Shown here: piece by piece, positions 9,266-23,111 of the stretch
Position numbering within the stretch: the stretch's first letter is position 1
Layout of the letters: every line of letters begins with the position of its first letter
Source of the DNA: Pararhodobacter sp. SW119
GTDB lineage: Bacteria; Pseudomonadota; Alphaproteobacteria; Rhodobacterales; Rhodobacteraceae
Reading direction: 5' to 3'
Assembly: GCF_017811755.1 (NCBI RefSeq)
Contig: NZ_JADDJF010000001.1
Span: forward strand, 336,460-400,459
DNA: 64,000 nucleotides
Notes under the pieces: generated by a model
The model's input: only the letters and a program-made list of their open reading frames with translations
Database searches by the model: none
Told to the model about the DNA's origin: nothing
Translations under genes and position numbers: made by a program

Positions 9266-10465
9266 GTGAATTCGCAACACCACATCCTGACGAACGCCCG
9301 CCTGGCCGGGGCAGGGACGCCGGAGACGGGCCGCGCCGCGCTGGTCATCGGCGGCGACCGGATCGTCTGGGCGGGCGCCGAAGCCGACCTGCCCGAGGCC
9401 TACCGGGCGGCCGAGCGCACCGATCTGGAAGGGCGGCTGGTCACGCCCGCTTTGATCGACTGCCACACGCATCTGGTCCACGGCGGCCACCGCGCCGCCG
9501 AGTTCGAGATGCGCCTCGAAGGAGCCAGCTACGAGGAGATTGCGCGCGCCGGCGGCGGCATCGTCTCGACCGTCTCCGCCACCCGCGCGGCGAGCGAGGA
9601 CGAACTGCTGGCCCTGGCCCTGCCGCGACTGGACGCGCTTCTGGCCGAGGGCGTGGCGATGGTCGAGGTGAAGTCGGGCTACGGGCTGGATGTCGAGACC
9701 GAGTTGCGCATGCTGCGCGTCGCCCGACGGCTGGAACGGATGCGCCCGGTCCGCGTGCGCACCAGTTTCCTCGGCGCGCATGCGCTGCCCGCCGACTATG
9801 CCGGCCGCGCCGACGACTATCTCGATCAGGTCTGCCTGCCCGCCCTGCGCGCCGCCCATGCCGAAGGGCTGGCCGATGCCGTCGACGGGTTTTGCGAGAA
9901 CATCGCCTTTTCGCCCGAGCAGATCGCGCGCGTCTTCACCGAGGCGCGCGCGCTGGGTCTGCCCGTGAAGCTGCACGCCGAACAGCTGTCGCATCAGGGT
10001 GGCACGGCGCTGGCGGCGCGCTTCAACGCTCTTTCGGCCGATCACGTCGAATACGCAACCGACGACGACGCCCGCGCCATGGCCGCCGCCGGCACCGTCG
10101 CCGTCCTGCTGCCCGGCGCCTTCTACTTCATCCGCGAGACGAAACTGCCGCCGGTTGCCGCCTTCCGCGACCACGGCGTGCCGATGGCGCTGGCCACCGA
10201 CTGCAACCCCGGCTCATCGCCCCTGACCTCGCTTCTGCTGGTGATGAACATGGCTTGCACGCTCTTCCGCCTGACACCTGAGGAGGCTTTGCGCGGCGTC
10301 ACCGTCCACGCCGCGCGCGCACTGGGTCTGGATGATTGCGGGCGGATCACGCCGGGCCAGCGCGCCGATCTGGCCGTCTGGGACGTGGAGACACCGGCGG
10401 AACTGGCCTACCGCACCGGCTTCAACCCCCTTCACTCCCGCATCTTCGGAGGCCGCGCATGCTGA
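9266..10465 (+). CDS. hutI: Imidazolonepropionase HutI
   Basis: 399 residues. It hydrolyses 4-imidazolone-5-propanoate to N-formimidoyl-L-glutamate. It is a metal-dependent amidohydrolase with the HxH motif in [12 protein letters not shown], further ligands in [11 protein letters not shown], and [10 protein letters not shown]. The start is GTG 9266, with GGGGGA about 7 nt upstream; the nearby ATG at 9249 opens a six-codon frame only. Its last codons overlap the hutH start by 7 nt. It is the first gene of the rightward hut operon. Confidence 0.95.
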   Translation: MNSQHHILTNARLAGAGTPETGRAALVIGGDRIVWAGAEADLPEAYRAAERTDLEGRLVTPALIDCHTHLVHGGHRAAEFEMRLEGASYEEIARAGGGIVSTVSATRAASEDELLALALPRLDALLAEGVAMVEVKSGYGLDVETELRMLRVARRLERMRPVRVRTSFLGAHALPADYAGRADDYLDQVCLPALRAAHAEGLADAVDGFCENIAFSPEQIARVFTEARALGLPVKLHAEQLSHQGGTALAARFNALSADHVEYATDDDARAMAAAGTVAVLLPGAFYFIRETKLPPVAAFRDHGVPMALATDCNPGSSPLTSLLLVMNMACTLFRLTPEEALRGVTVHAARALGLDDCGRITPGQRADLAVWDVETPAELAYRTGFNPLHSRIFGGRAC

Positions 10466-11976
10466 CCCTCACCCCCGGCGCGACATCGCTGGACACGCTC
10501 GAACGCCTGTGGCGCGAGGGGTTGCCCGCCCATCTGGACCCCGCCGCCCGGGCCGGGGTCGAGGCCGCCTCCACCCGCGTGCGCGACGCGGCCGAGGGGG
10601 GGGAGGCGGTCTACGGCGTCAACACCGGCTTCGGCAAGCTCGCCTCGGTCAAGATCGCGCCCAAGGACACGGCGACGCTGCAGCGCAACCTCATCCTCAG
10701 CCATTGCTGCGGCGTGGGCGAGGCGCTGGACGAAGGCACCACCCGGCTGATGATGGCGCTGAAACTCCTCAGCCTCGGCCGCGGCGCTTCGGGGGCGCGC
10801 TGGGACGTGATCGCCTCGATCGAGGGGATGCTGGCGCAGGGCGTGACGCCGGTCGTGCCGGCCCAGGGGTCGGTCGGCGCCTCGGGCGACCTCGCGCCGC
10901 TTGCGCATATGACCGCGGTGATGATCGGCGCGGGCGAGGCGATCTTCGACGGCCGCCGCTTGGCCGGCGCCAAGGCGCTGGCGGCCGCCGGCCTCACCCC
11001 CCTTACGCTCGGCCCGAAAGAGGGGCTGGGGCTGATCAACGGCACGCAATTCTCGACCGCGCTGGCGCTGGTCGGCCTTTTCGATGGGTGGCGCAACGCG
11101 CAGGCCGCGCTCGTCACCTCGTGCCTGTCGACCGACGCGATCATGGGCTCGACCGCGCCGCTGGAACCTGAAATCCACAGCCTGCGCGGCCATCGCGGCC
11201 AGATCGAGGTCGCGGAGGCGATGCGCGCGCTGATGGCCGGGTCCGCGATCCGCGAAAGCCACCGCGAGGGCGACGCGCGCGTGCAGGACCCCTATTGCAT
11301 CCGCTGCCAGCCGCAGGTCGCCGGGGCCGCGGTGGACCTCTTGCGCTTCGCCGCGACGACGCTGGAGACCGAGGCGAACGCCGTCACCGACAACCCGCTG
11401 GTCGTTGGCGCCGGCATCCTGTCCGGTGGCAACTTCCACGCCGAACCCGTTGCATTTGCGGCCGATATCATCGCCCTGGCCCTAGCCGAAATCGGCGCCA
11501 TCGCGCAGCGCCGCGTCGCGCTGATGGTCGACCCCACGCTCAGCCACGACCTGCCGCCCTTCCTGACCCCCGATCCGGGGCTGAATTCGGGCTACATGAT
11601 CGCCGAGGTGACGACGGCGGCGCTGATGAGCGAGAACAAGCATCTGGCGCATCCCTGTTCGACCGACTCGACGCCGACCTCGGCCAATCAGGAGGACCAT
11701 GTCAGCATGGCTGCCCACGGCGCGCGGCGCCTGCAGCGGATGAACGCCAATCTGTCGGTGATCCTGGGGGTGGAGGCGCTCTGCGCCGCGCAAGGCATCG
11801 ACTTCCGCGCGCCGCTGACCACCGCACCGCGCCTGCAGGCCGCCATCGGCGCGCTGCGCGCCAAGGCCCCGGCGCTGGATCAGGACCGCTACCTGGCGCC
11901 CGAGATCGAGGCGGCGGCGGAACTGGTGCGCAACGCAAGCCTAGTCCGCGCCGCCGATCTGGAGTTCGCGCTATGA
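10459..11976 (+). CDS. hutH: Histidine ammonia-lyase HutH
   Basis: 505 residues. It removes ammonia from L-histidine to give urocanate, the committed step. The self-cyclising Ala-Ser-Gly triad that forms the MIO electrophile is at 141-143 in [14 protein letters not shown], essentially the textbook position. The tyrosine of YGVNTGFGK is at 52. Start ATG 10459 has GGAGG at 10448-10452 and lies inside the hutI stop region. The 3' end overlaps hutG by ATGA. Length and motifs are complete. Confidence 0.97.
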   Translation: MLTLTPGATSLDTLERLWREGLPAHLDPAARAGVEAASTRVRDAAEGGEAVYGVNTGFGKLASVKIAPKDTATLQRNLILSHCCGVGEALDEGTTRLMMALKLLSLGRGASGARWDVIASIEGMLAQGVTPVVPAQGSVGASGDLAPLAHMTAVMIGAGEAIFDGRRLAGAKALAAAGLTPLTLGPKEGLGLINGTQFSTALALVGLFDGWRNAQAALVTSCLSTDAIMGSTAPLEPEIHSLRGHRGQIEVAEAMRALMAGSAIRESHREGDARVQDPYCIRCQPQVAGAAVDLLRFAATTLETEANAVTDNPLVVGAGILSGGNFHAEPVAFAADIIALALAEIGAIAQRRVALMVDPTLSHDLPPFLTPDPGLNSGYMIAEVTTAALMSENKHLAHPCSTDSTPTSANQEDHVSMAAHGARRLQRMNANLSVILGVEALCAAQGIDFRAPLTTAPRLQAAIGALRAKAPALDQDRYLAPEIEAAAELVRNASLVRAADLEFAL

Positions 11977-12767
11977 CGCCCGTCGAAGTAACCGGTGGCG
12001 ACAGCCCGGTGGTGCTGGGCCTGCCCCATACCGGCACCTGGCTGCCGCCAGAGATCCACGCTCGGCTCAACCCCCGCGGGCAGGTCCTGGCCGATACCGA
12101 CTGGCATATTCATCGCCTTTACGAGGGGTTGTTGCCCGATGCTACGACCGTGCGCGCGACCTTCCACCGCTACGTGATCGACGCCAACCGCGCCCCCGAC
12201 GATGAGAGTCTATACCCTGGGCAGAACACGACGGGGCTGGTGCCGACCACCGATTTCGACGGGGAAGCGATCTGGACCGAACCGCCGACGCCCGCCGAGG
12301 TCGCCGCCCGCACCGCCGGTTTCCATGCACCCTATCACGCCGCGCTGGCGGCGGAGCTCGACCGCGTGCGCGCCCGCCACGGCGTCGCCATCCTCTACGA
12401 TTGCCACTCCATCCGCTCGCATATCCCGTTTCTGTTCGACGGCATCCTGCCGGATTTCAACGTGGGCACCGCCGGTGGCGTGACTTGCGCACCCGATCTT
12501 GAGTCGACAACCGTCGAAATCTGTTCAAAGTCAGATGGTTACAGCCACATCCTCAACGGGCGTTTCAAGGGCGGCTGGACCACCCGCCACTATGGCCGCC
12601 CGGCCGAGGGGCTGCACGCGATCCAGATGGAACTGGCACAAATCACGCATCTGGAAACCGAGTCCCCGCCCTTCGCCCTTTCCGACACGAAGGCCGCGCG
12701 CCTGCGGCCGGTCCTCTCCGCCATCCTTTCCCGCCTGGCCGACCTGGCCCCCAGCCTGAGGTCCTGA
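11973..12767 (+). CDS. hutG: N-formylglutamate deformylase HutG
   Basis: 264 residues of the N-formylglutamate amidohydrolase family. It splits N-formyl-L-glutamate to glutamate and formate, the last step of the HutF branch. Family features are [14 protein letters not shown] near the N-terminus, [21 protein letters not shown] and [11 protein letters not shown], which supply the metal ligands. It overlaps hutH by ATGA and is followed after one base by the hutU ATG, so translation of hutH-G-U should be coupled. Confidence 0.94.
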   Translation: MTPVEVTGGDSPVVLGLPHTGTWLPPEIHARLNPRGQVLADTDWHIHRLYEGLLPDATTVRATFHRYVIDANRAPDDESLYPGQNTTGLVPTTDFDGEAIWTEPPTPAEVAARTAGFHAPYHAALAAELDRVRARHGVAILYDCHSIRSHIPFLFDGILPDFNVGTAGGVTCAPDLESTTVEICSKSDGYSHILNGRFKGGWTTRHYGRPAEGLHAIQMELAQITHLETESPPFALSDTKAARLRPVLSAILSRLADLAPSLRS

Positions 12768-12768
12768 C

Positions 12769-14454
12769 ATGACCAATCCCCGCCACAACCTGCGCGATGT
12801 CTTCCCGCCCACCGGCACCGAGTTGAACGCGAAAAGCTGGCTGACCGAGGCGCCCTTGCGGATGCTGATGAACAACCTGCACCCGGATGTCGCGGAAAAC
12901 CCGCACGAACTGGTCGTCTATGGCGGCATCGGCCGCGCCGCCCGCACCTGGCAGGATTTTGACCGCATCGTGGCCGAGTTGAAGAACCTGGAGGAGGATC
13001 AGACGCTTCTGGTGCAATCCGGCAAGCCCGTGGGCGTCTTCCGCACCCACAAGGACGCGCCGCGCGTGCTGATCGCCAATTCGAACCTCGTGCCGCACTG
13101 GGCGACGTGGGAGCATTTCAACGAACTGGACCGCAAGGGCCTTGCCATGTACGGTCAGATGACCGCCGGCTCGTGGATCTACATTGGAACCCAAGGCATT
13201 GTGCAGGGAACCTACGAGACCTTCGCAGAAGCCGGCCGCCAGCATTTCGGCGGCGATCTGAAGGGCCGCTGGATCCTGACCGCGGGACTGGGCGGCATGG
13301 GCGGCGCGCAGCCGCTGGCCGCCGTCATGGCCGGCGCCTGCTGTCTGGCCGTCGAATGCGACGAAACCCGCGCCGATTTCCGCATCCGCACCCGCTATTG
13401 CGACGAAAAGGCCGACAGCCTCGACGACGCGCTGGCGATGATCGACCGCTGGACCAAGGCCGGCGAGGCGAAGTCGGTGGCGCTGATCGGCAACGCCGCC
13501 GAGGTCTTCCCCGAACTCTACAGGCGCATGCAGGCCGGCGGCCCGCGCCCCGACATGGTCACCGACCAGACCTCGGCCCACGATCCGATCCACGGCTACC
13601 TGCCGATCGGCTGGACGGTCGGCGAATGGCGCGCGAAGCAGGAAAGCGACCCCAAGGCCGTCGAGAAAGCCGCGCGCGCCAGCATGAAGACCCATGTCGC
13701 GGCGATGGTCGATTTCTGGAACGCCGGCGTACCGACGCTGGACTACGGCAACAACATCCGCCAGGTCGCGAAGGAAGAGGGGCTGGAGAACGCCTTCGCC
13801 TTCCCCGGCTTCGTCCCCGCCTATATCCGCCCGCTCTTCTGCCGCGGCGTCGGCCCGTTCCGCTGGGCGGCGCTGTCGGGCGACCCGGAGGATATCTACA
13901 AGACCGACGCGAAGATGAAGGAACTGTTCCCCGACAACGACCATCTGCACCGCTGGCTCGACATGGCGCGCGAGCGCATCGCCTTTCAGGGCCTGCCGGC
14001 GCGGATCATGTGGATCGGCCTCGGCGACCGGCACAAGGCGGGCCTTGCCATCAACGAGATGGTGCGCACGGGCGAGTTGAAGGCGCCGGTCGTCATCGGC
14101 CGCGACCACCTCGATTCGGGCTCCGTCGCCAGCCCCAACCGGGAAACCGAGGCGATGAAGGACGGATCGGACGCGGTTTCCGACTGGCCCTTGCTCAATG
14201 CGCTGCTCAATTGCGCATCCGGCGCCACCTGGGTCAGCCTGCACCACGGCGGCGGCGTCGGCATGGGCTTTTCGCAACATTCGGGGATGGTCATCTGCTG
14301 CGACGGGACCGAGGATGCCGACCGGCGCCTTGCCAACGTGCTCTGGAACGACCCGGCGACCGGCGTGATGCGCCATGCCGATGCGGGATACGACATCGCC
14401 ATTGAATGTGCGCGCGAACACGGGCTCAATTTGCCGGCGATACTGAAAGACTGA
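12769..14454 (+). CDS. hutU: Urocanate hydratase HutU
   Basis: 561 residues. It hydrates urocanate to imidazolonepropionate with tightly bound NAD+. The N-terminal RNPRHNL-type start, the NAD-binding glycine-rich stretch [14 protein letters not shown] (about residues 170-185), VECDE, and [14 protein letters not shown] are all urocanase hallmarks. Full length. It is last of the four rightward hut genes. The next gene, a TRAP binding protein, begins 27 bp downstream with no terminator between, suggesting a shared transcript. Confidence 0.96.
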   Translation: MTNPRHNLRDVFPPTGTELNAKSWLTEAPLRMLMNNLHPDVAENPHELVVYGGIGRAARTWQDFDRIVAELKNLEEDQTLLVQSGKPVGVFRTHKDAPRVLIANSNLVPHWATWEHFNELDRKGLAMYGQMTAGSWIYIGTQGIVQGTYETFAEAGRQHFGGDLKGRWILTAGLGGMGGAQPLAAVMAGACCLAVECDETRADFRIRTRYCDEKADSLDDALAMIDRWTKAGEAKSVALIGNAAEVFPELYRRMQAGGPRPDMVTDQTSAHDPIHGYLPIGWTVGEWRAKQESDPKAVEKAARASMKTHVAAMVDFWNAGVPTLDYGNNIRQVAKEEGLENAFAFPGFVPAYIRPLFCRGVGPFRWAALSGDPEDIYKTDAKMKELFPDNDHLHRWLDMARERIAFQGLPARIMWIGLGDRHKAGLAINEMVRTGELKAPVVIGRDHLDSGSVASPNRETEAMKDGSDAVSDWPLLNALLNCASGATWVSLHHGGGVGMGFSQHSGMVICCDGTEDADRRLANVLWNDPATGVMRHADAGYDIAIECAREHGLNLPAILKD

Positions 14455-14481
14455 CCGACCAACCAAACAGGGGAGACTGAC

Positions 14482-15576
14482 ATGAAAAGACGTGCCTTTC
14501 TGAGCGCCGCAACCCTCGGCGCCGCCGCTACCGGCCTTGCCGCGCCAGCCATCGCGCAGGACGTGACGCGCTGGCGCCTGGTCTCGGCCTGGCCGCGCAA
14601 CCTGCCCGGGCCGGGGGTGGCCGCGCAGATGCTGGCCGACCGGATCACCACGCTTTCCGGCGGCCGGCTCGAAGTGGAGCTTTTCGCCGCCGGCGAGATC
14701 GTGCCGGGCCCCGGCGTCTTCGACGCAGTGGGCGAGGGCACCGCCGACATCTACCACGCCGTGCCCGCCTACTGGGGATCGAAATCCAAGGGCATCCTTC
14801 TCTTCGGCTCGCAGCCCCTCGGCCTCAACGCGATCGAGCAGCACGGCTGGATGCTGCATGGCGGCGGGCAGGAACTCTACGATGAGATGTACGCCCGCTT
14901 CAACCTGAAGCCCTTTCTCTGCGGCAACTCCGGCCCGCAATGGGCCGGCTGGTTCCGCAATGAAATCACCAGCGTCGACGACCTGCGCGGATTGCGCTAC
15001 CGCACCACCGGCCTCAATTCCGAGGTGATGTCGAAACTCGGCGTCGCGGTCGAGGCGATGCCCGGCCCGGCGATGTTCCAGGCGCTGCAATCGGGCGCGC
15101 TCGATGCGGGCGAATTCATCGGGCCATGGTCGGATTCGGCCCTCGGCTTCCAGCAGGTCGCGCCCTATTACTACGACAACGGCGTGGGCGAGCCCTCCTC
15201 GGCCGAGGAATGCGCGATCAACCTCGATGCCTGGAACGCGCTCGACGACGACCTCAAGCAGGCCGTCCAGTACGCCGCCGAAAGCCTCTACAACCCGGTG
15301 TTGACCGAATACAACACCCGCCACGCGATGGCCCTGCGCGAACTGATCGCCAGCGGCACCGAGGTGCGCCAGTGGCCCGAGGAGATCGTGATCGCCATGG
15401 GCAACGCCATGGGCGAGGTGCTGGACGAGATGCTGGACGACAGCGACGAGCTGGTCGTCCGCATCACCGAAAGCTTCCTCGACTACCGCAACCTGATGGT
15501 CGAATACATGGCCCATGCCGAGGCCGCGCAACTTGCCGCGCGCGGGCTCGACTACACCTACGGCGGCGAAAGCTGA
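14482..15576 (+). CDS. TRAP transporter substrate-binding protein (DctP family), hut-linked
   Basis: 364-residue periplasmic solute-binding protein. The N-terminus MKRRAFLSAATLGAAATG has a twin-arginine-like start, and the signal peptide appears to end after APAIAQ, so Tat export is likely. It belongs to the TakP-like branch (FRNEITSVDDLRGLRYRT supplies the family arginines that hold a carboxylate). It sits 27 bp behind hutU with GGGGAG before ATG 14482. By context it may bring in histidine, urocanate or another carboxylate linked to their breakdown. The ligand is inferred, not shown. Confidence 0.88.
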   Translation: MKRRAFLSAATLGAAATGLAAPAIAQDVTRWRLVSAWPRNLPGPGVAAQMLADRITTLSGGRLEVELFAAGEIVPGPGVFDAVGEGTADIYHAVPAYWGSKSKGILLFGSQPLGLNAIEQHGWMLHGGGQELYDEMYARFNLKPFLCGNSGPQWAGWFRNEITSVDDLRGLRYRTTGLNSEVMSKLGVAVEAMPGPAMFQALQSGALDAGEFIGPWSDSALGFQQVAPYYYDNGVGEPSSAEECAINLDAWNALDDDLKQAVQYAAESLYNPVLTEYNTRHAMALRELIASGTEVRQWPEEIVIAMGNAMGEVLDEMLDDSDELVVRITESFLDYRNLMVEYMAHAEAAQLAARGLDYTYGGES

Positions 15577-15583
15577 TCCGCCC

Positions 15584-15609
15584 GGCAGGCGCGCGCCTGC
15601 GCGCCTGCC
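15584..15609 (+). other. Intercistronic GC hairpin between TRAP P and Q genes
   Basis: Perfect 10-bp arms GGCAGGCGCG/CGCGCCTGCC with a 6-nt loop start 8 nt after the dctP-like stop. There is no T-run, so it is more likely an RNA-stabilising or partial-attenuation stem. That would leave more binding-protein mRNA than permease mRNA, as is common in transporter operons. A comparable pair of stems occupies the same gap in the second TRAP operon (23791-23847). Confidence 0.6.
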
Positions 15610-15638
15610 GCCTTCTTCCCGCAACCGGAGTCGCTCCC

Positions 15639-16148
15639 GTGGCACGCCTTGCCGACAGCCTCGACTGGATCAACCGCGCGGCCGGCGCGGTGGTGATGTG
15701 GCTCGCGCTGGCGATGGTGCTGCTGCAATTCGTGCTGGTGCTGATGCGCTACGTCTTCGGCGTCGCCTCGATCTTCTGGGGCGAGGGCGTGCTCTACCTG
15801 CACGCGATGATCTTCATGCTGGGCGCGGGCTACACGCTCTGGGCGCAGGGGCATGTGCGGGTCGACATCTTCCACGCGAAACTCTCGCCGCGCGGGCAGG
15901 CACTGGTCGACATCTTCGGCCATCTGGCGCTGCTCGGCCCGGCGCTGATCATGCTGCTCTACTGGTCCTGGCCGATGGTGCGGCGGTCCTGGGCGATCCT
16001 CGAAGGCCCCATTTCGGTCGGCGGTATCCCGGCCGCGTTCCTGCTGAAATCGCTGGTCCCGGCCTTCTGCGTGCTTCTCTTGATCCAAGGGGTCTCGGCG
16101 CTGATCCGCGATCTGATCCGCCTGCGCGAGGGTGTCGATGCCGCTTGA
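15639..16148 (+). CDS. TRAP transporter small permease (DctQ family)
   Basis: 169-residue inner-membrane protein with four hydrophobic segments (about 13-35, 50-70, 88-110, 128-150), the usual DctQ fold. The small subunit pairs with the DctM-type protein encoded next. The start is GTG 15639 with CGGAG at 15626-15630; no ATG is available before the first membrane span. It overlaps the large-permease gene by 11 nt. Confidence 0.85.
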   Translation: MARLADSLDWINRAAGAVVMWLALAMVLLQFVLVLMRYVFGVASIFWGEGVLYLHAMIFMLGAGYTLWAQGHVRVDIFHAKLSPRGQALVDIFGHLALLGPALIMLLYWSWPMVRRSWAILEGPISVGGIPAAFLLKSLVPAFCVLLLIQGVSALIRDLIRLREGVDAA

Positions 16149-17682
16149 TCTGCTGATGTTCGCCGCGCTCATCGTCTTCATCCTGATGGGCTATCCCGTG
16201 GCCTTCACCATTGCCGGCGTCGCCACCGCCTTCGCGCTTTTCGGCTGGTGGCTGGATGCGTTTCCGATCAACCTGATGGGCGCGCTCGGTCAGCGCTTCT
16301 TCGGGATTATGACCAACCCGGTGCTGACCGCGATCCCCCTTTTCGTGCTGATGGGCGTCGTGCTGGAAAAGTCCCGCATCGCCGAGGAACTGCTGGAGAC
16401 GATGGGCCGGCTTTTCGGCCAGCTGCGCGGCGGCCTCGGCGTTTCGGTCATGCTGGTCGGCGCGCTCTTGGCGGCCTCCACCGGCATCGTCGGCGCGACC
16501 GTGGTGGCGATGGGGCTGATCGCGCTGCCGGCGATGCTGCGCAACGGCTACGACCCGAAACTCGCCGCCGGCGCGGTCTGCACCGCAGGCACGCTGGGCC
16601 AGATCATCCCGCCCTCGACGCTCCTGATCATCCTGGCCGAGGTCATGTCCTCGGCCTTCCAGCAGGCGCAATATGCCCAAGGCCGCTTCTCGATCGAGAC
16701 GATCTCGGTCGGCCAGACCTTTGCCGCGGCGCTGATGCCGGGGTTCCTGCTGGTCGCGATCTATATCGGCTACATCCTCGCGCGCGCCTTCCTGCGCCCG
16801 GATGACGCCCCCGCCATGCGCGAACGGGTCGAAGCGGTCTCGACCCCGCAGATCCTCGGCGCGATCCTGCCGCCGGTGATCCTGATCGTTGCCGTGCTGG
16901 GCGCGATCCTCGGCGGCATCGCCTCGCCGAACGAGGCCGCCAGCGTCGGCGCCATCGGCGCGATCCTGCTGGCCGGCTACCGGCAGGGTGCGCCGCGCTG
17001 GCTGATCCTGTCGGGCGCGGCGGCGCTGCTGGCGCTGGCCGTCGCGGCCGGCGTCCTGCCCGTGCGCCTACAACGCAGCGATGCGGGAACCTTCGAGTTC
17101 ACGCTGGGCGCGATTTACGGCGCGATGGGCCTCTGGGGGATGATCGCGGTCGCCTTCGCGCTTTTCGCGCTTGGCCGCCAGCGGCTGATGATCCCGGCGC
17201 TGAAACAGACCATGATCGTCACCGCGATGATCTTCGCCACGATCCTGATGGCGTCGTATTTCAGCCTGGTCTTCGTCGGGCTGGGGGGCGAGCATCGCGT
17301 CGCCGCGATCCTCGACGGGCTGCCCGGCGGCCCGACCGGCGCGCTGATCTTCGCCATGGCCTTCGTCTTCGTCCTCGGCTTCTTCCTCGATTTCGTCGAG
17401 ATCTCGGTGATCCTGCTGCCCTTGCTGATCCCGCCACTGATCCTGATGGGGCATGACCCGATCTGGCTGGCGGTCCTGATCGCGGTGAACCTGCAGACTT
17501 CGTTCCTGACGCCGCCCTTCGGCTTCTCGCTCTTCTACCTGCGCGGCGCGGCACCCAAAAGCGTGACGACGGGCATGATCTACCGGGGCGTGATCCCCTT
17601 CATCCTGCTGCAGGTCGTGGCGATCCTGATCATCTGGCTGGCGCCCCCCATCGCGACCTGGCTGCCGCGGGCGCTGTTCTGA
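16138..17682 (+). CDS. TRAP transporter large permease (DctM family)
   Basis: 514-residue polytopic membrane protein that performs the Na+-coupled transport step. DctM hallmarks are LLAASTGIVGATVVAMG, GTLGQIIPPSTLLIIL near the middle, and the C-terminal NLQTSFLTPPFGFSLFYLRG. It is longer than the usual 430 residues because of an extra hydrophobic segment around residues 285-370 (WLILSGAAALLALAVAAGVL and following), seen in some TRAP subfamilies. ATG 16138 has GAGG 6 nt upstream; GTG 16132 is also in frame but too close to that site. Confidence 0.92.
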   Translation: MPLDLLMFAALIVFILMGYPVAFTIAGVATAFALFGWWLDAFPINLMGALGQRFFGIMTNPVLTAIPLFVLMGVVLEKSRIAEELLETMGRLFGQLRGGLGVSVMLVGALLAASTGIVGATVVAMGLIALPAMLRNGYDPKLAAGAVCTAGTLGQIIPPSTLLIILAEVMSSAFQQAQYAQGRFSIETISVGQTFAAALMPGFLLVAIYIGYILARAFLRPDDAPAMRERVEAVSTPQILGAILPPVILIVAVLGAILGGIASPNEAASVGAIGAILLAGYRQGAPRWLILSGAAALLALAVAAGVLPVRLQRSDAGTFEFTLGAIYGAMGLWGMIAVAFALFALGRQRLMIPALKQTMIVTAMIFATILMASYFSLVFVGLGGEHRVAAILDGLPGGPTGALIFAMAFVFVLGFFLDFVEISVILLPLLIPPLILMGHDPIWLAVLIAVNLQTSFLTPPFGFSLFYLRGAAPKSVTTGMIYRGVIPFILLQVVAILIIWLAPPIATWLPRALF

Positions 17683-17698
17683 AACGCCTGCGGCGAAC

Positions 17699-17774
17699 GG
17701 TTAAGAAAAGGTTGCGATCACGAGGAATAATGTTCAATGTCAGCGTATTGATCTCTGGTCCGCTAGCGGACCAG
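17699..17774 (-). repeat. Palindrome-TTAACC element, copy B
   Basis: GGTTAAGAAAAGGTTGCGATC at the left and the perfect 20-bp palindrome CTGGTCCGCTAGCGGACCAG (17755-17774) at the right, centre 63.5 bp from the TTAA. It matches copy E near 35.4 kb at both ends and in length; the middle is diverged. It lies between the TRAP large-permease gene and the oxoprolinase gene, the only copy not between convergent genes. Confidence 0.65.
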
Positions 17775-17882
17775 CGCGTTTGAACCCCGCCAACGCGCCG
17801 CCACGGGGCCAAAATCGGCGTCAAACAGCGTTGACAATGGCCCGCCGAATTTCAAGACAGGCAAGACAATAGGGGGGCAGTG

Positions 17883-21521
<3,639 letters not shown>

Positions 21522-21537
21522 GGGCCAAAAGGCAGGT

Positions 21538-21600
21538 TGCTCAAGCTTGAGCACGCCCGCAAGTCCTTGATATAGAGCGCAAAGCGATTTTTTCTTAACC
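21538..21600 (+). repeat. Palindrome-TTAACC element, copy C
   Basis: Perfect 16-bp palindrome TGCTCAAGCTTGAGCA (21538-21553), 17 bp after the oxoprolinase stop. TTAA of CTTAACC ends at 21598, 52.5 bp from the centre, preceded by a T-run. GATATAG lies between (about 21569-21575). The same palindrome recurs at 58482-58497. It lies between convergent genes. Confidence 0.65.
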
Positions 21601-21662
21601 TGACCGCAACTTAGTTTCAGCGCGTCGGGCGAGCCCGGCGCGCGTTGGAGTCCGGTGACGGC

Positions 21663-23018
21663 TCACAGCATCCGGCCGGGCAGCCAGAGCACGATTTGCG
21701 GGAAGGTGAAGACCATCAGCACCGCCAGCACCTGCAGCAGCACGAAGGGGATCACCCCCTTGTAAATGTCGACGATCGTCACCTCGGGCGGGGCCACGCC
21801 CTTCAGGTAGAAGAGCGAGAAGCCCACGGGCGGTGTCAGGAACGAGGTCTGCAGGGTCACCGCGAAGAGGACGATGAACCAGATCTGATCGAAGCCCAGC
21901 AGCACCACGACCGGCGCCACCAGCGGCAGCATGATCAGCGAAATCTCCAGCCAGTCGAGGAAGAAGCCGGCGAGGAAGGCGATGAAGAGGATCGTCAGCA
22001 CCACGCCCGACGGCCCGAAGGGCAGCGAGCGCAGGGACTGGGTGATGAACTCGTCCCCGCCGAGCTGGCGCATGACCACGGCGAACATAGTCGCGCCGAG
22101 GAAAATGCCGAAGATGAAGGCGGTGGTGAGCGTGGTCTTCATGCCGACATCCTTCAACACCGCCCAGCTGAGCCGCCCGTTGAGCGCGGCCAGCACGGTG
22201 GCGCCGAAGGCGCCGACGCCCGACGCCTCGGTCGGGGTGGCGATGCCGAAGAAGATCGATCCGAGCACCGCGAAGATCAAGAGAAGCGGCGGAATGACGG
22301 CCAGAAGCGTGTCCAGGATCAGCCGCGCCGACACCGGCGGCAGGTCGGTCGGCGCCGGCGCGAGTTTCCTGAAGAGCGCCGCGGCGATCAGGATGTAGAG
22401 CAGGTAGAACCCGCCCAGCATCAGCCCCGGAAACAAGGCCCCCATGAACAGGTTGCCGACCGAAACCGACATCTGGTCGGCCATGATGATCAGCATGATC
22501 GACGGCGGGATCAGGATGCCCAGCGTCCCGGCCGAGGCCACAACCCCCGACGCAAAGCCCTTGTTGTAGCCCTGCTGGAGCATGATCGGCATCGACAAAA
22601 GTGCAAGCAGCACCACCGAGGCGCCGACAATGCCGGTGGACGCCGCCAGCAGGATGCCGATCAGCACCACACCCAGCGCCAGCCCGCCACGGAAGCGGCC
22701 GAACAGCAGGATGAAGTTCGACATCAGCTTTTCGGTCACGCCCGAACGTTCCAGCATCAGCCCCATGAAGATGAACATGGGCAACGCGACCAGGATCCAG
22801 TTCGACATCTGCCCCCAGATGCGCTGGACGAAGATGCCGAAGATCCGCATGTCGGTCAGGAAATAGGTGTCCCACCCGAACCATTCGAAGCCGAAGATGG
22901 CGATGAAGCTGAAGATGATCGAGACGCCGGCCAGCGCCCAGGCGACCGGGATGCCGGTGAAGATGATCGCGATGAACGACAGCAGCATCGCCACCACGAG
23001 GATTTCGTTGGTCTCCAT
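21663..23018 (-). CDS. TRAP transporter large permease (DctM family), second system
   Basis: 451-residue membrane protein with about 11-12 hydrophobic helices. DctM signatures are LLAASTGIVGASVVLLALL, AGTLGILIPPSIMLIIMADQ and TLQTSFLTPPVGFSLFYLKG. The start is ATG 23018 (METNEILVVAML); in-frame codons upstream lack a membrane-protein N-terminus. It is the last gene of a leftward P-Q-M operon (24941 to 21663). It ends 141 bp from the convergent oxoprolinase gene. Confidence 0.93.
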   Translation of the reverse strand: METNEILVVAMLLSFIAIIFTGIPVAWALAGVSIIFSFIAIFGFEWFGWDTYFLTDMRIFGIFVQRIWGQMSNWILVALPMFIFMGLMLERSGVTEKLMSNFILLFGRFRGGLALGVVLIGILLAASTGIVGASVVLLALLSMPIMLQQGYNKGFASGVVASAGTLGILIPPSIMLIIMADQMSVSVGNLFMGALFPGLMLGGFYLLYILIAAALFRKLAPAPTDLPPVSARLILDTLLAVIPPLLLIFAVLGSIFFGIATPTEASGVGAFGATVLAALNGRLSWAVLKDVGMKTTLTTAFIFGIFLGATMFAVVMRQLGGDEFITQSLRSLPFGPSGVVLTILFIAFLAGFFLDWLEISLIMLPLVAPVVVLLGFDQIWFIVLFAVTLQTSFLTPPVGFSLFYLKGVAPPEVTIVDIYKGVIPFVLLQVLAVLMVFTFPQIVLWLPGRML

Positions 23019-23111
23019 CAAGCGTCCCTGTCCCGTTTGCCCGTGCGGACCCTGATCCGCGGCCAAGAAATGGATGGACCGTTCGTGCGGTCCCTGGTTG
23101 TTCGGTCGCGC

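Noticed and set aside
12643..15645. Open minus-strand frame of about 1000 codons antisense to hutU and the TRAP binding-protein gene
   Set aside because: It is a shadow of GC-rich coding sequence on the other strand; its translation is low-complexity His/Arg/Gly/Ala-rich with no domain, and the plus-strand genes are unambiguous.
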